NCBI GenBank assembly: GCA_002717765.1
Contig: PBCB01000023.1
Span: forward strand, 42,365 to 51,233
DNA: 8,869 nt
Source: Fidelibacterota bacterium
GTDB taxonomy: Bacteria > Marinisomatota > Marinisomatia > Marinisomatales > TCS55
Direction of reading: 5' to 3'
A program made the position numbers and the translations under genes. Of this stretch, positions 1 through 6,847 are shown piece by piece. The notes beneath the pieces are model-generated. The model did not search any database, had not been told where the DNA came from, and was given only the letters and a program-made list of their open reading frames with translations. Positions within the stretch are counted from its first letter, which is position 1; each line of letters starts with the position of its first letter.

Positions 1-1710
1 AAATCTATTTGCCCAGTTTTCTGCTGATAATTTCTTTTTGAAATACATCATAAATGATAAACCGATACCAAGAGCAGCTACAGCTAGCGATAGGGCCATT
101 GCGGTATAATGTGCATGATGAACGCCATCATAGATCTCTTTGGCTGTTGGGTTTCCAGGAACAGCAGAGTTTGTGGCCTTAATCAACTTAGTAAACCACC
201 CATAATCTGAAAAAGGATTAAAGTAGGGCAAGGTGTAAAAAATAAAAACACTCAAAGCTGCTAAAATAATTAATGGGTAAGACATTACTTTTGGAGATTC
301 ATGAATTCCATCAAATACTTTTGGCATTTTGGGCTCACCATAAAAAGTTAAAAATATCAATCTGAACATATAAAAGGCCGTAATAGCTGCAGCGCCAAAA
401 CCAAATACAGCTAAAATCCAATGTTGCGGGTGATGCTCGACATAGGATAACGTTCCAGCTAATATAGCATCTTTAGATAAAAACCCTGAAAAAAGTGGGA
501 CGCCAGCAATTGCAAGCGTTGCTATTGTCATTGTAAGGCTTGTAATTGGCATCTTTGATTTAAAGCCGCCCATATTTCTCATATCCTGAGGGTCAGTATC
601 ATGGTCGTGTAATTCGTGTAAAGAATGGTGCATAGCATGGATAACAGAGCCTGATCCATAAAATAAACATGCCTTAAACATTGCATGGGTTAGAAGGTGA
701 AAAAATGCAGCAACATAATTTCCTACGCCTACAGCTAAAATCATATAACCTAATTGACTAACGGTGGAGTAAGCTAAAACTTTCTTTATATCATTTTGAG
801 TAATAGCAATTGTAGCGGCAAAAATTGCTGTAAAGCCGCCAACGTAAGCAATCACTGTCAATGCTTCAACTGTAAATAATGGAAAAAGGCGAACAGTAAG
901 GTAAACACCTGCAGCAACCATGGTAGCTGCATGCATTAAAGCTGAGACGGGTGTAGGGCCTTCCATCGCATCAGGGAGCCAAATATGCAAAGGAAACTGA
1001 GATGATTTACCAACAGCTCCCATAAATAAACCAAGACCAGCAAGTGTTAATAATGTGCCAGAAATTAACCCGCCTGACACTCCTTCGAAAAGTTGTTGAA
1101 AATTAAATGATCCAATTGCAGTGAACATGATCATAATACCAATAAAGAAACCAATATCCCCAACGCGATTTGTTAGAAATGCTTTTTTACTTGCATCAGC
1201 AGCAGAATGCTTTTCAAACCAATGCCCAATCAAGAGATACGAGCTAACACCAACCAATTCCCAAAATATATATAATGACATTAAATTATTTGCCAATACA
1301 ATTCCATTCATTGAAAACGTAAATAGTCCAAGATATGCATAATATCGATTGTAGCGGATATCCCCTTTCATATACTCAAGGGAGAAAATATGGGTCATAC
1401 TGGAAATCAAAGAAACTACTAAAAGCATTACAATGGTTATATTATCTACCCAAAACCCAAGATCAATCTTAAATGCACCGAGATCAATCCATGAAAAATA
1501 AACCTCATGAGAAAACTTATAATCCCAATTTGAAAGCATGCCAATAAATAGTGAAAGGGCAAGCAATAAAGTTATAAGTATTGCGCCTACAGAAACCCAA
1601 TCCCCTTGCCTTGGAAGTCGTTTACCAAAAAAAATGTTGATTATAAAAGCAATTAATGGCAAAAATAAAATCAGCAAGCAAGAATCGGTGATGTAATTGC
1701 CAGTAATCAT
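1..1710 (-). CDS. nuoL: NADH-quinone oxidoreductase subunit L, C-terminus cut by window edge
   Basis: Large antiporter-like proton-pumping subunit at the distal end of the complex I membrane arm. The frame is open from the ATG at 1710 to base 1, giving 570 residues with no stop. The family usually has about 610-650 residues, so the lateral amphipathic helix and last membrane helix are probably missing. Visible proton-channel residues match the E. coli pattern: E151 in FWELVG (E. coli E144), K235 in GKSSQFPLH (K229), H260 in MHAATMV (H254), H338 and H342 plus K346 in FHLLTHAMFKA, and K413 in FLSKDAIL (K399). The ATG overlaps the nuoK stop by four bases (ATGA). No good Shine-Dalgarno is seen, so translation is probably coupled to nuoK. 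A histidine-rich insertion lies at residues 358-371. The antiporter family also includes nuoM, nuoN and Mrp subunits, but the N-terminal region and the position after nuoK make NuoL the clear choice. Confidence 0.97.
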   Translation of the reverse strand, partial: MITGNYITDSCLLILFLPLIAFIINIFFGKRLPRQGDWVSVGAILITLLLALSLFIGMLSNWDYKFSHEVYFSWIDLGAFKIDLGFWVDNITIVMLLVVSLISSMTHIFSLEYMKGDIRYNRYYAYLGLFTFSMNGIVLANNLMSLYIFWELVGVSSYLLIGHWFEKHSAADASKKAFLTNRVGDIGFFIGIMIMFTAIGSFNFQQLFEGVSGGLISGTLLTLAGLGLFMGAVGKSSQFPLHIWLPDAMEGPTPVSALMHAATMVAAGVYLTVRLFPLFTVEALTVIAYVGGFTAIFAATIAITQNDIKKVLAYSTVSQLGYMILAVGVGNYVAAFFHLLTHAMFKACLFYGSGSVIHAMHHSLHELHDHDTDPQDMRNMGGFKSKMPITSLTMTIATLAIAGVPLFSGFLSKDAILAGTLSYVEHHPQHWILAVFGFGAAAITAFYMFRLIFLTFYGEPKMPKVFDGIHESPKVMSYPLIILAALSVFIFYTLPYFNPFSDYGWFTKLIKATNSAVPGNPTAKEIYDGVHHAHYTAMALSLAVAALGIGLSFMMYFKKKLSAENWANRF

Positions 1711-2012
1711 TGCTTTAGCTCGCTTACATCATCAATATTGATTGTATTAAAATTATTAAAAATATTAATTATAATTGCTAGGGCGACAGCAGCTTCTGCT
1801 GCGGCCAGCACAATGACAAATAAAGCATAAACATGTCCCGACATATTCATGCCACCAAATCTAGCAAAAGCAAGGAAGTTTAGATTTGCAGCATTAAGGA
1901 TTAATTCTACACCCATTAGGACCGCTACACCGTTTCTACGTGTAACAACACCAAATAAGCCTAATGAAAAAAGGATAGCACTAACCAATAGATAATTACT
2001 TAAGCTATCCAT
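1707..2012 (-). CDS. nuoK: NADH-quinone oxidoreductase subunit K
   Basis: Small membrane subunit of the complex I proton-pumping arm (ND4L homologue), 101 residues, the normal family length. Three hydrophobic helices are visible at about 5-23, 29-52 and 60-85. The two buried glutamates of the family are present: E36 in GVELILNAANLNF and E73 in AAEAAVALAI (E. coli E36 and E72). The start codon overlaps the nuoJ stop by one base (TAATG) and has a strong upstream AAGGAAGGA about 8 bases before the ATG. The last four bases overlap the nuoL start. The hydrophilic tail after residue 86 is rich in Asn and Asp and looks lineage specific. Identification is secure from motifs, length and position between nuoJ and nuoL. 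Confidence 0.97.
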   Translation of the reverse strand: MDSLSNYLLVSAILFSLGLFGVVTRRNGVAVLMGVELILNAANLNFLAFARFGGMNMSGHVYALFVIVLAAAEAAVALAIIINIFNNFNTINIDDVSELKQ

Positions 2013-2500
2013 TAATCATCCTTCCTTGATAGGGTTGTCGCGCCAATCAATGCGCCAAGTAATAAGAAGGAAGCTTCTTCAAATGGTAATAGATAATCTA
2101 TCATTAATAGATTACCGATAGATCTTGTTGTGTCCACCGGTTCAGTATTTGGTAGCTGGATCCAAGGGGTATTAAAAATCACATATCCTAAAACTCCAAT
2201 AAATCCAATCACAACAAAAACGCCTGCCCGTTTTTGAACTGACGTATGACTGATATTAGCAGAAGATATTTTATTTGTAAGCATAATGCCAAAAATAATT
2301 AAGACCAATATGCCACCAACATAAACTACTACCTGCACTACCGCCAAGAAATCAGCCCATAAAAACACATACAATGCCGTTACGCCAATAAACGTAAATA
2401 ATAATGAGTACGCTGAATAGACCAAGCTTTTGCTTGAAACAACCATTAAGGCAGAGCTTATAGTTAGAGCAACAATAAACCAGAAAGTAAATTCAGCCAT
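2012..2500 (-). CDS. nuoJ: NADH-quinone oxidoreductase subunit J
   Basis: Membrane subunit of complex I (ND6 homologue), next to NuoK and NuoA near the junction with the peripheral arm, 162 residues. The diagnostic segment is residues 49-74, ADFLAVVQVVVYVGGILV onward. It contains Y60 and the GG pair of the third helix, where the family shows a pi-bulge linked to coupling quinone reduction to proton movement. Five hydrophobic stretches are visible, at about 5-22, 27-47, 53-75, 92-109 and 141-156. A polar loop of about 30 residues (110-139) precedes the last one. The start overlaps the nuoI stop by one base (TAATG) and the stop overlaps the nuoK start likewise. Length is slightly below that of many bacterial NuoJ (about 165-185) but all core helices are present. 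Confidence 0.96.
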   Translation of the reverse strand: MAEFTFWFIVALTISSALMVVSSKSLVYSAYSLLFTFIGVTALYVFLWADFLAVVQVVVYVGGILVLIIFGIMLTNKISSANISHTSVQKRAGVFVVIGFIGVLGYVIFNTPWIQLPNTEPVDTTRSIGNLLMIDYLLPFEEASFLLLGALIGATTLSRKDD

Positions 2501-3081
2501 TAGGCCTCAGCCTTTTCATCTACCTTGGTTAGGCTGTCTTTTTGGTTGGGGGTTAATTTTTTTGCAAATTGGTAGATCAAATCTTTTCTATCCACTTCAG
2601 AAAACTCATAATCTATAGGGTGTTTTGAACTATTTGGTCCACCAACCATAAAAATGCACTCCTCAGGACAAGGATATGTACACAAATTACAGTAACAGCA
2701 TTCTGACATGTCAATTGTAAATCGACTTACCACAAATCCTTTCTTGGTTCCGTTTGAGGTAACACCAGTATGTTTTACTTTTGGAATATCTTCACCTCTA
2801 TCTGACTTAATAGTTTCAATTTTAATACAATCTACTGGGCAAGCTCTTTCGCATCTATAGCAACCAATGCAATCATCAATATCAACGTGCAACCTAGAAC
2901 GAATCACATTATAATCTTCATGATTGAATCCAATATTTCTTTCAGGTCTCGGCCAGCGTTCTTCGGGATATTGAAGAGTGACATTATCTTTTCGAATATT
3001 AATCATATGTCGAAAAGTAATTTGCATCCCTGTCCATAATGTGTTTACGGTATCATAAATATTTGAAAAATATCTAGACAT
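2500..3081 (-). CDS. nuoI: NADH-quinone oxidoreductase subunit I (2x[4Fe-4S] ferredoxin-like)
   Basis: Carries the two tetranuclear clusters (N6a and N6b) that pass electrons to cluster N2 in NuoB. It is 193 residues long. Two complete Cx2Cx2Cx3CP motifs are visible: C71, C74, C77, C81 and C128, C131, C134, C138. Extra cysteines sit at C85, C129 and C142. The first 60 residues form the amphipathic region that lies on the membrane arm. Residues 82-127 link the clusters with a basic, polar stretch (IKSDRGEDIPKVKHTGVTSN onward) of the type I associate with FCB-group NuoI rather than the proteobacterial protein. The tail after residue 175 is polar and probably disordered. The start lies 3 bases after the nuoH stop, with a modest AGGATA element upstream. 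It directly follows nuoH, as in standard operons. Confidence 0.97.
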   Translation of the reverse strand: MSRYFSNIYDTVNTLWTGMQITFRHMINIRKDNVTLQYPEERWPRPERNIGFNHEDYNVIRSRLHVDIDDCIGCYRCERACPVDCIKIETIKSDRGEDIPKVKHTGVTSNGTKKGFVVSRFTIDMSECCYCNLCTYPCPEECIFMVGGPNSSKHPIDYEFSEVDRKDLIYQFAKKLTPNQKDSLTKVDEKAEA

Positions 3082-3084
3082 AAA

Positions 3085-4161
3085 TTATCCTATAATTAAT
3101 TTCCATATACCAACTCCAAAAATATTAAACATCGCTATTGGAATAAATACCTTCCAACAGACATGCATTAATTGATCTACGCGCAACCTAGGGAAGGTCC
3201 ATCTAAACCACATCATAACAAAGATTAAGAAGATGATTTTTCCAGTAAACCAAAACAGTCCCCAAATAGGTGAGTTGAATAATCCTGGTATAGGGCTCTG
3301 CCAACCTCCAAGAAAACCTGCAGCTGCAAGGCCGCTAACAACAAACATATTTGCGTATTCACTTAAAAAGAAGACCGCCCATCTAAAACCTGAGTATTCA
3401 GTCATCCAGCCAGCCACTAATTCTGATTCAGCTTCAGGTATATCAAAAGGCGTGCGATTGGTTTCAGCAACCGCGCTAATGAAAAAGATGAAAAATGCTA
3501 AAAAACTAAAAGGATTATTAAATATTATCCAATTAGGAAGGATGCCCCAAACCGTTCCTGATTGAAACTCAATCAATGATTGAAGATTCATGGTTCCAGA
3601 CATCATGATTGGAATAATTATGGATAGCCCAGCTGGAATCTCATAGCTAATAATTTGTGCAGCAGATCTCATTGCTCCATATAAGGACCATTTATTATTT
3701 GATGCCCATCCTGCCATTACAATTCCTATAACCCCTACAGAGCCAACTGCAATTATATAAAAGACTCCAACATTGAAGTCCACTACTTGAATCACTGAGC
3801 TAAATGGCAAGGCAGCTATACCTAAAAATGCGCCTATAAAAATGATAAAGGGCGCCATTTTAAAAAGCAATTTATCTGCGGAAGCAGGAACTGTATCTTC
3901 TTTAATAAGTAACTTAACAGCATCAGCAATTGTCTGAAGGATACCCCATTTACCAGCATGTAAGCCTGGGCCTTGACCCATTGGGCCTATACGATCCATC
4001 ATAAAAGCAGAAACTTTCCGTTCAACATACACAGCAATGGTTGCGTTTAAAGCCATCAAGATAAAGAGCGGAATTCCGGCAATTGTTACCGCTAATAAAA
4101 AAGTTATCACAGGAATATTTATTAGACCCGAGAACAATTCAATAAGATAATCAACCGTCAT
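3085..4161 (-). CDS. nuoH: NADH-quinone oxidoreductase subunit H
   Basis: Membrane subunit (ND1 homologue) that forms the quinone-chamber entrance and links the peripheral and membrane arms. It is 358 residues long and highly hydrophobic, consistent with eight helices. Signature regions are ERKVSAFMMDRIGP at 47-60, ADAVKLLIKED at 79-89, and ETNRTPFDIPEAESELVAG at 233-251, the acidic loop near the quinone site. The C-terminal WFRWTFPRLRVDQLM is at 318-332. The start codon overlaps the nuoD stop by four bases (ATGA). A good AGGAGAG element lies about 8 bases upstream inside nuoD. Direct succession after nuoD, with no nuoE/F/G between, is the unusual feature of this operon. The protein itself looks full length and normal. 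Confidence 0.98.
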   Translation of the reverse strand: MTVDYLIELFSGLINIPVITFLLAVTIAGIPLFILMALNATIAVYVERKVSAFMMDRIGPMGQGPGLHAGKWGILQTIADAVKLLIKEDTVPASADKLLFKMAPFIIFIGAFLGIAALPFSSVIQVVDFNVGVFYIIAVGSVGVIGIVMAGWASNNKWSLYGAMRSAAQIISYEIPAGLSIIIPIMMSGTMNLQSLIEFQSGTVWGILPNWIIFNNPFSFLAFFIFFISAVAETNRTPFDIPEAESELVAGWMTEYSGFRWAVFFLSEYANMFVVSGLAAAGFLGGWQSPIPGLFNSPIWGLFWFTGKIIFLIFVMMWFRWTFPRLRVDQLMHVCWKVFIPIAMFNIFGVGIWKLIIG

Positions 4162-5276
4162 CTATCAATCTCTCCTAAAACAATATCCAAGCTTCCTAAT
4201 ATAGCTAATACATCAGAAATCATCCACCCGCTCGAAACTTCATCTAAGCATGATAGCGCTGTAAATGCAGGGGATCGCATTTTTACTCTAGTAGGCGATG
4301 GCTTTCCATCGCTAACAATATAATAACCCAAATCCCCCCTAGGGCTTTCGGTTCTTCTATAAATTGACCCAACTGGAGGTCGAATCTTTTTTGGCATTGT
4401 TTCGAATACATCTCCTTGCGGTATATCTTTTAAAGCCTGTCTAATAATTTTTACGCTTTCAGTTACTTCAAGCATTCTAACCCAGTATCTGTCAAAACAA
4501 TCACCCAATGTTCCAAATTCGCCTGTTCCAGTTGGAATATCAAATTCAAATCGATCATAAATCGAATAGGGTTCATCCTTTCTTACATCCCACTTTACAC
4601 CTGAACCTCTAAGATTTGGACCGGACACTCCATAACTGATAGCAATATCTGCAGGTATGACGCCAACATCTGCAGTACGTTCAATAAATATTTTATTATA
4701 TGTAAGCAAATTGTTGTATTCATCTATTTGCGGTTCAAAATAATCTAGAAATTCGATACAGATTTTTTCAAAATCTTTGGGGAGGTCATGAGAAACACCA
4801 CCAATCCACATGTAGTTATAAAGTAGACGAGCTCCACATGTATATTCAAACATATCTAATATACGCTCTCGATCTCTCAGCATATACAAAAAAGGAGTGA
4901 ATGCTCCAATATCTAGACCATACACTCCAAGCGCTAGAAGATGGCTCGCGATCCGATTTAGCTCAGCCATAATGACTCTTATATATTGCACCCTTTCACA
5001 AGCTTCGATCCCCATTAATTCTTCCATGGCAACAACATATCCAAAATTGCTATTCATTGAAGCCAAATAATCACATCTATCAGTAAAAGGTATAACCTGT
5101 TCATAGGTTACATTTTCAGCATGCTTCTCAAAACAACGGTGAAGATAACCTAAATGGGGAGTGATTTTTGAAACGATTTCCCCATCGGTAGTTACTTCAA
5201 GCCTTAATACTCCATGTGTACTAGGATGTTGCGGTCCAATATTAAGGACCATTTGATCCCCTTGTACTACTCCCAT
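4158..5276 (-). CDS. nuoD: NADH-quinone oxidoreductase subunit D
   Basis: 49-kDa subunit of the connecting module. With NuoB it forms the quinone-reduction site. It is 372 residues long, close to the single-domain NuoD length, and not fused to NuoC. Quinone-site residues are recognisable: H17 and H21 in GPQHPSTHGVLRL (H21 corresponds to bovine His59) and Y70 in CDYLASM (bovine Tyr108). The family C-terminus LDIVLGEIDR is intact, so the protein is complete. The chosen ATG at 5276 overlaps nuoC by 10 bases and has AAGGAAGAAGAAGG immediately upstream. A second in-frame ATG at 5252 (residue 9) has its own AAGGGG about 5 bases upstream and would begin MVLNIGPQHP, close to where conservation starts. 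The start is therefore uncertain by eight residues. Confidence 0.97.
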   Translation of the reverse strand: MGVVQGDQMVLNIGPQHPSTHGVLRLEVTTDGEIVSKITPHLGYLHRCFEKHAENVTYEQVIPFTDRCDYLASMNSNFGYVVAMEELMGIEACERVQYIRVIMAELNRIASHLLALGVYGLDIGAFTPFLYMLRDRERILDMFEYTCGARLLYNYMWIGGVSHDLPKDFEKICIEFLDYFEPQIDEYNNLLTYNKIFIERTADVGVIPADIAISYGVSGPNLRGSGVKWDVRKDEPYSIYDRFEFDIPTGTGEFGTLGDCFDRYWVRMLEVTESVKIIRQALKDIPQGDVFETMPKKIRPPVGSIYRRTESPRGDLGYYIVSDGKPSPTRVKMRSPAFTALSCLDEVSSGWMISDVLAILGSLDIVLGEIDR

Positions 5277-5767
5277 CCTTCTTCTTCCTTAATTTTTGGG
5301 ACTACAATTCCATGAAAAGATTCTTGGGTTTCATAATCTTTTCGCAAAGGCCAGCCTTCCCAGTCATCTGGACATAATATTCTTCTTAAATCTCTATGAC
5401 CAATATATTCAATGCCAAACATGTCATAAGTCTCTCTTTCAAACCAATCACCAATTCGCCACAGCTTCTCAATTGAAGGAACTTTGGGCTCATTCCTATC
5501 GTGATTGATTACAATCTCAATCTTATGACGATGCTCCATTGAATGTAGATTATAGTGACTCTGAAGAGGGCCTTCCTCTCCTGTATCAACGCCCGTTATG
5601 CATTCTAACTGATCAAAAGAAAGCTTAGGGTCATTCTTCATGAATGTTGCTATATCCAACCAGTCATCTCCATTAATCTCAATTTGATTCTCAGGTAATT
5701 CATCATTATCCATCACTGATTTACCAAACTGATTTTTGAGAGCCTCTTTTATTTCAATAGATGTCAT
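5267..5767 (-). CDS. nuoC: NADH-quinone oxidoreductase subunit C
   Basis: 30-kDa peripheral subunit that packs against NuoD and NuoB. It carries no cofactor. It is 166 residues long, on the short side for the family and lacking a long C-terminal tail. The signature block is at about 108-145: [19 protein letters not shown] followed by [19 protein letters not shown]. The N-terminal half (1-60) is weakly conserved and acidic, as is usual. The start overlaps the nuoB stop by four bases (ATGA), with only a weak purine stretch upstream, so coupling to nuoB translation is likely. The stop (TAG) lies within the nuoD reading frame. It is a separate gene, unlike the NuoCD fusion of E. coli. Identification is secure from the signature block and the position between nuoB and nuoD. 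Confidence 0.96.
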   Translation of the reverse strand: MTSIEIKEALKNQFGKSVMDNDELPENQIEINGDDWLDIATFMKNDPKLSFDQLECITGVDTGEEGPLQSHYNLHSMEHRHKIEIVINHDRNEPKVPSIEKLWRIGDWFERETYDMFGIEYIGHRDLRRILCPDDWEGWPLRKDYETQESFHGIVVPKIKEEEGWE

Positions 5768-6255
5768 GCAAGTTTTCTTGTTAAAGGGCGTTCGGTTTGT
5801 ATCTTTTCTTGAAGTTTTAACAAACCCTCAATCAAAGCTTCAGGTCTTGGCGGGCATCCTGGCACATAAACATCAACCGGAACAACCAAATCAACTCCTT
5901 TTAATACGTGATAGCCATGCTGCCAATAAGGGCCACCGCTCGTTGCACAACTCCCCATTGATATCACATATTTAGGGTCAGCCATTTGCTCATATAATTT
6001 TTTTACTCGAAGCGCCATTTTCATGGTAACTGTGCCTGCGACAATCATTACGTCAGCTTGTCTTGGCGATGAGCGTGGCATCATACCAATTCGTTCGAGG
6101 TCATGTCTACTTGCGGCTGATGCCATCATCTCAATTGCGCAACAGGCTAGACCAAATTGGAAATACCATGGCGATGTTGATCGTGCCCATCCTAAAATCT
6201 TATCTAATGATGCAACAACTACATTATCTTGAAATTTATTTTCTAATACACCCAT
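5764..6255 (-). CDS. nuoB: NADH-quinone oxidoreductase subunit B
   Basis: Peripheral-arm subunit holding cluster N2, the terminal [4Fe-4S] cluster that reduces quinone. It is 163 residues long. All four ligands are visible: the tandem C38-C39 in [12 protein letters not shown]103 in [12 protein letters not shown] and C134 in [12 protein letters not shown]. The [19 protein letters not shown] stretch at 50-68 is the conserved arginine-rich loop at the quinone cavity. The start is supported by an AAGGAA element about 6 bases upstream, which spans the nuoA stop region. The gap to nuoA is only 2 bases and the stop overlaps the nuoC start by 4 bases. The family also includes hydrogenase small subunits, but the tandem cysteines, the length and the neighbours identify NuoB. 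Confidence 0.98.
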   Translation of the reverse strand: MGVLENKFQDNVVVASLDKILGWARSTSPWYFQFGLACCAIEMMASAASRHDLERIGMMPRSSPRQADVMIVAGTVTMKMALRVKKLYEQMADPKYVISMGSCATSGGPYWQHGYHVLKGVDLVVPVDVYVPGCPPRPEALIEGLLKLQEKIQTERPLTRKLA

Positions 6256-6257
6256 AA

Positions 6258-6683
6258 TTATTCCTTAGAAGTATTTGACTTTTGAATTAAGCTTGAATAG
6301 CGACCCCGACCGTACTTTACATTATATTTTACCCAATCTAAATCAGAGCGTTTCCATACATAGGCAAGGCCAACAAGTAAAATAAGGAGAAAAATTCCCA
6401 TTTCAACAAATGCCAATAACCCTAAATCATTAAAAACAACTGCCCAAGGAAAAAGAAAAACAACCTCTACATCAAAAATTAAAAAAATTAAAGCAACAAC
6501 ATAAAATCGGATATTGAATTGAACCCATGCAGAACCTTCTGATTCTTCTCCACACTCATATGTGGCTAACTTATCGGGGTTAGGGTTGTTTGGAGCAAGA
6601 AGTTTTTGAATAAGCAAAGGCAAATAGATCAGCGCAATGCCAATAAAAATAAAAACAAATATAGTTCCGAAGTCGCGATACAT
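6258..6683 (-). CDS. nuoA: NADH-quinone oxidoreductase subunit A
   Basis: Small membrane subunit (ND3 homologue) at the interface of the complex I arms, and first gene of the operon. It is 141 residues long. Helices are visible at about 6-29, 60-80 and 88-109. The first loop contains [20 protein letters not shown] at 42-61 with the conserved cysteine C44, the residue of the mobile ND3 loop. [12 protein letters not shown] lies at 70-81, with the conserved acidic pair in helix 2. A basic cytoplasmic tail of about 30 residues ([19 protein letters not shown] onward) ends the protein, longer than in some homologues. Unlike several downstream genes, no Shine-Dalgarno sequence precedes the ATG. The leader is an A/T-only tract that forms a perfect palindrome reaching into the start codon. 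Confidence 0.97.
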   Translation of the reverse strand: MYRDFGTIFVFIFIGIALIYLPLLIQKLLAPNNPNPDKLATYECGEESEGSAWVQFNIRFYVVALIFLIFDVEVVFLFPWAVVFNDLGLLAFVEMGIFLLILLVGLAYVWKRSDLDWVKYNVKYGRGRYSSLIQKSNTSKE

Positions 6684-6699
6684 AAATAAATTTATTTAT
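6682..6699. repeat. 18-base perfect AT palindrome at the nuoA start
   Basis: ATAAATAAATTTATTTAT equals its own reverse complement. It is centred 8 bases upstream of nuoA and includes two bases of the ATG. In the mRNA it occupies the place where a ribosome binding site would be. It may form a weak AU hairpin, act as a DNA-binding site, or simply be low-complexity leader sequence. Confidence 0.5.
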
Positions 6700-6711
6700 T
6701 TAGAGACTCAT

Positions 6712-6741
6712 AATTTAGAGCTTTTCCTCAAGGATGGTCAA
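6712..6741 (-). promoter_or_regulatory. Candidate promoter for the nuo operon
   Basis: On the minus strand TTGACC (6741-6736) is followed after 18 bases by TAAATT (6717-6712), a moderate match to a -35/-10 pair. This would start transcription near 6705 and give a leader of about 20 bases before the nuoA ATG. The -35 lies inside one arm of the inverted repeat. In such an AT-rich spacer chance -10 matches are common, so this is tentative. If the organism uses a Bacteroidota-type sigma factor the consensus would differ. Confidence 0.3.
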
Positions 6742-6754
6742 GATAAACTTGACC
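6736..6754. promoter_or_regulatory. Perfect inverted repeat, candidate operator in divergent promoter region
   Basis: GGTCAAG at 6736-6742 and its exact reverse complement CTTGACC at 6748-6754 flank a 5-base ATAAA spacer. It lies 52 bases from the nuoA start and 93 bases from the proline dehydrogenase start. Each arm reads TTGACC outward on its own strand, close to the sigma70-type -35 TTGACA, so a bound regulator could affect both directions. A T-rich run follows on the plus strand, but no upstream plus-strand gene exists for a terminator to serve. Symmetry is seen directly; the operator role is inferred. Confidence 0.45.
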
Positions 6755-6818
6755 GTTTTATTATGTTTTTTATTTAGAAAGAAAAGTTGATTGAAAAGCA
6801 ATTACATTTTTTGACTTT

Positions 6819-6824
6819 TATAAT
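6819..6824 (+). promoter_or_regulatory. Candidate -10 element for proline dehydrogenase
   Basis: A perfect TATAAT on the plus strand, 23 bases before the start codon, would place the transcript start near 6831 with a short leader of about 17 bases. No good -35 lies at the normal 16-18 base distance: the nearest TTGAAA (6791-6796) is 22 bases upstream, and TTGACT (6811-6816) is far too close. It is therefore only a half-supported promoter. Confidence 0.3.
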
Positions 6825-6847
6825 GAAAGATTAAATTACATTAAGAC

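Larger units (their letters stand above)
6684..6847. other. Divergent intergenic region between nuoA and proline dehydrogenase
   Basis: 164 bases without a gene, separating outward-facing transcription units. It must hold promoters for both directions. It is strongly A/T rich, with one GC-richer island at about 6725-6756 containing a perfect inverted repeat. There is no tRNA-like fold, no convincing small ORF and no terminator for a neighbouring gene, since both neighbours are transcribed away from it. The likely control elements are listed separately. Confidence 0.8.

Noticed and set aside
1121..1342. Plus-strand open frame inside nuoL
   Set aside because: It lies wholly opposite the conserved nuoL coding region and its translation has no recognisable motif; a shadow frame. 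The same applies to plus-strand frames at 2430-2618, 3233-3565, 5296-5508, 5736-5975, 6023-6232 and 6063-6257.
6736..6775. Inverted repeat followed by T-rich DNA as an intrinsic terminator
   Set aside because: No gene reads into it from the left on the plus strand, since nuoA runs the other way; the stem is only 7 bases and the following T run is interrupted. An operator or leader element fits better.
6811..6824. TTGACT and TATAAT as one promoter
   Set aside because: Only two bases separate the hexamers, so they cannot serve as a -35/-10 pair together.
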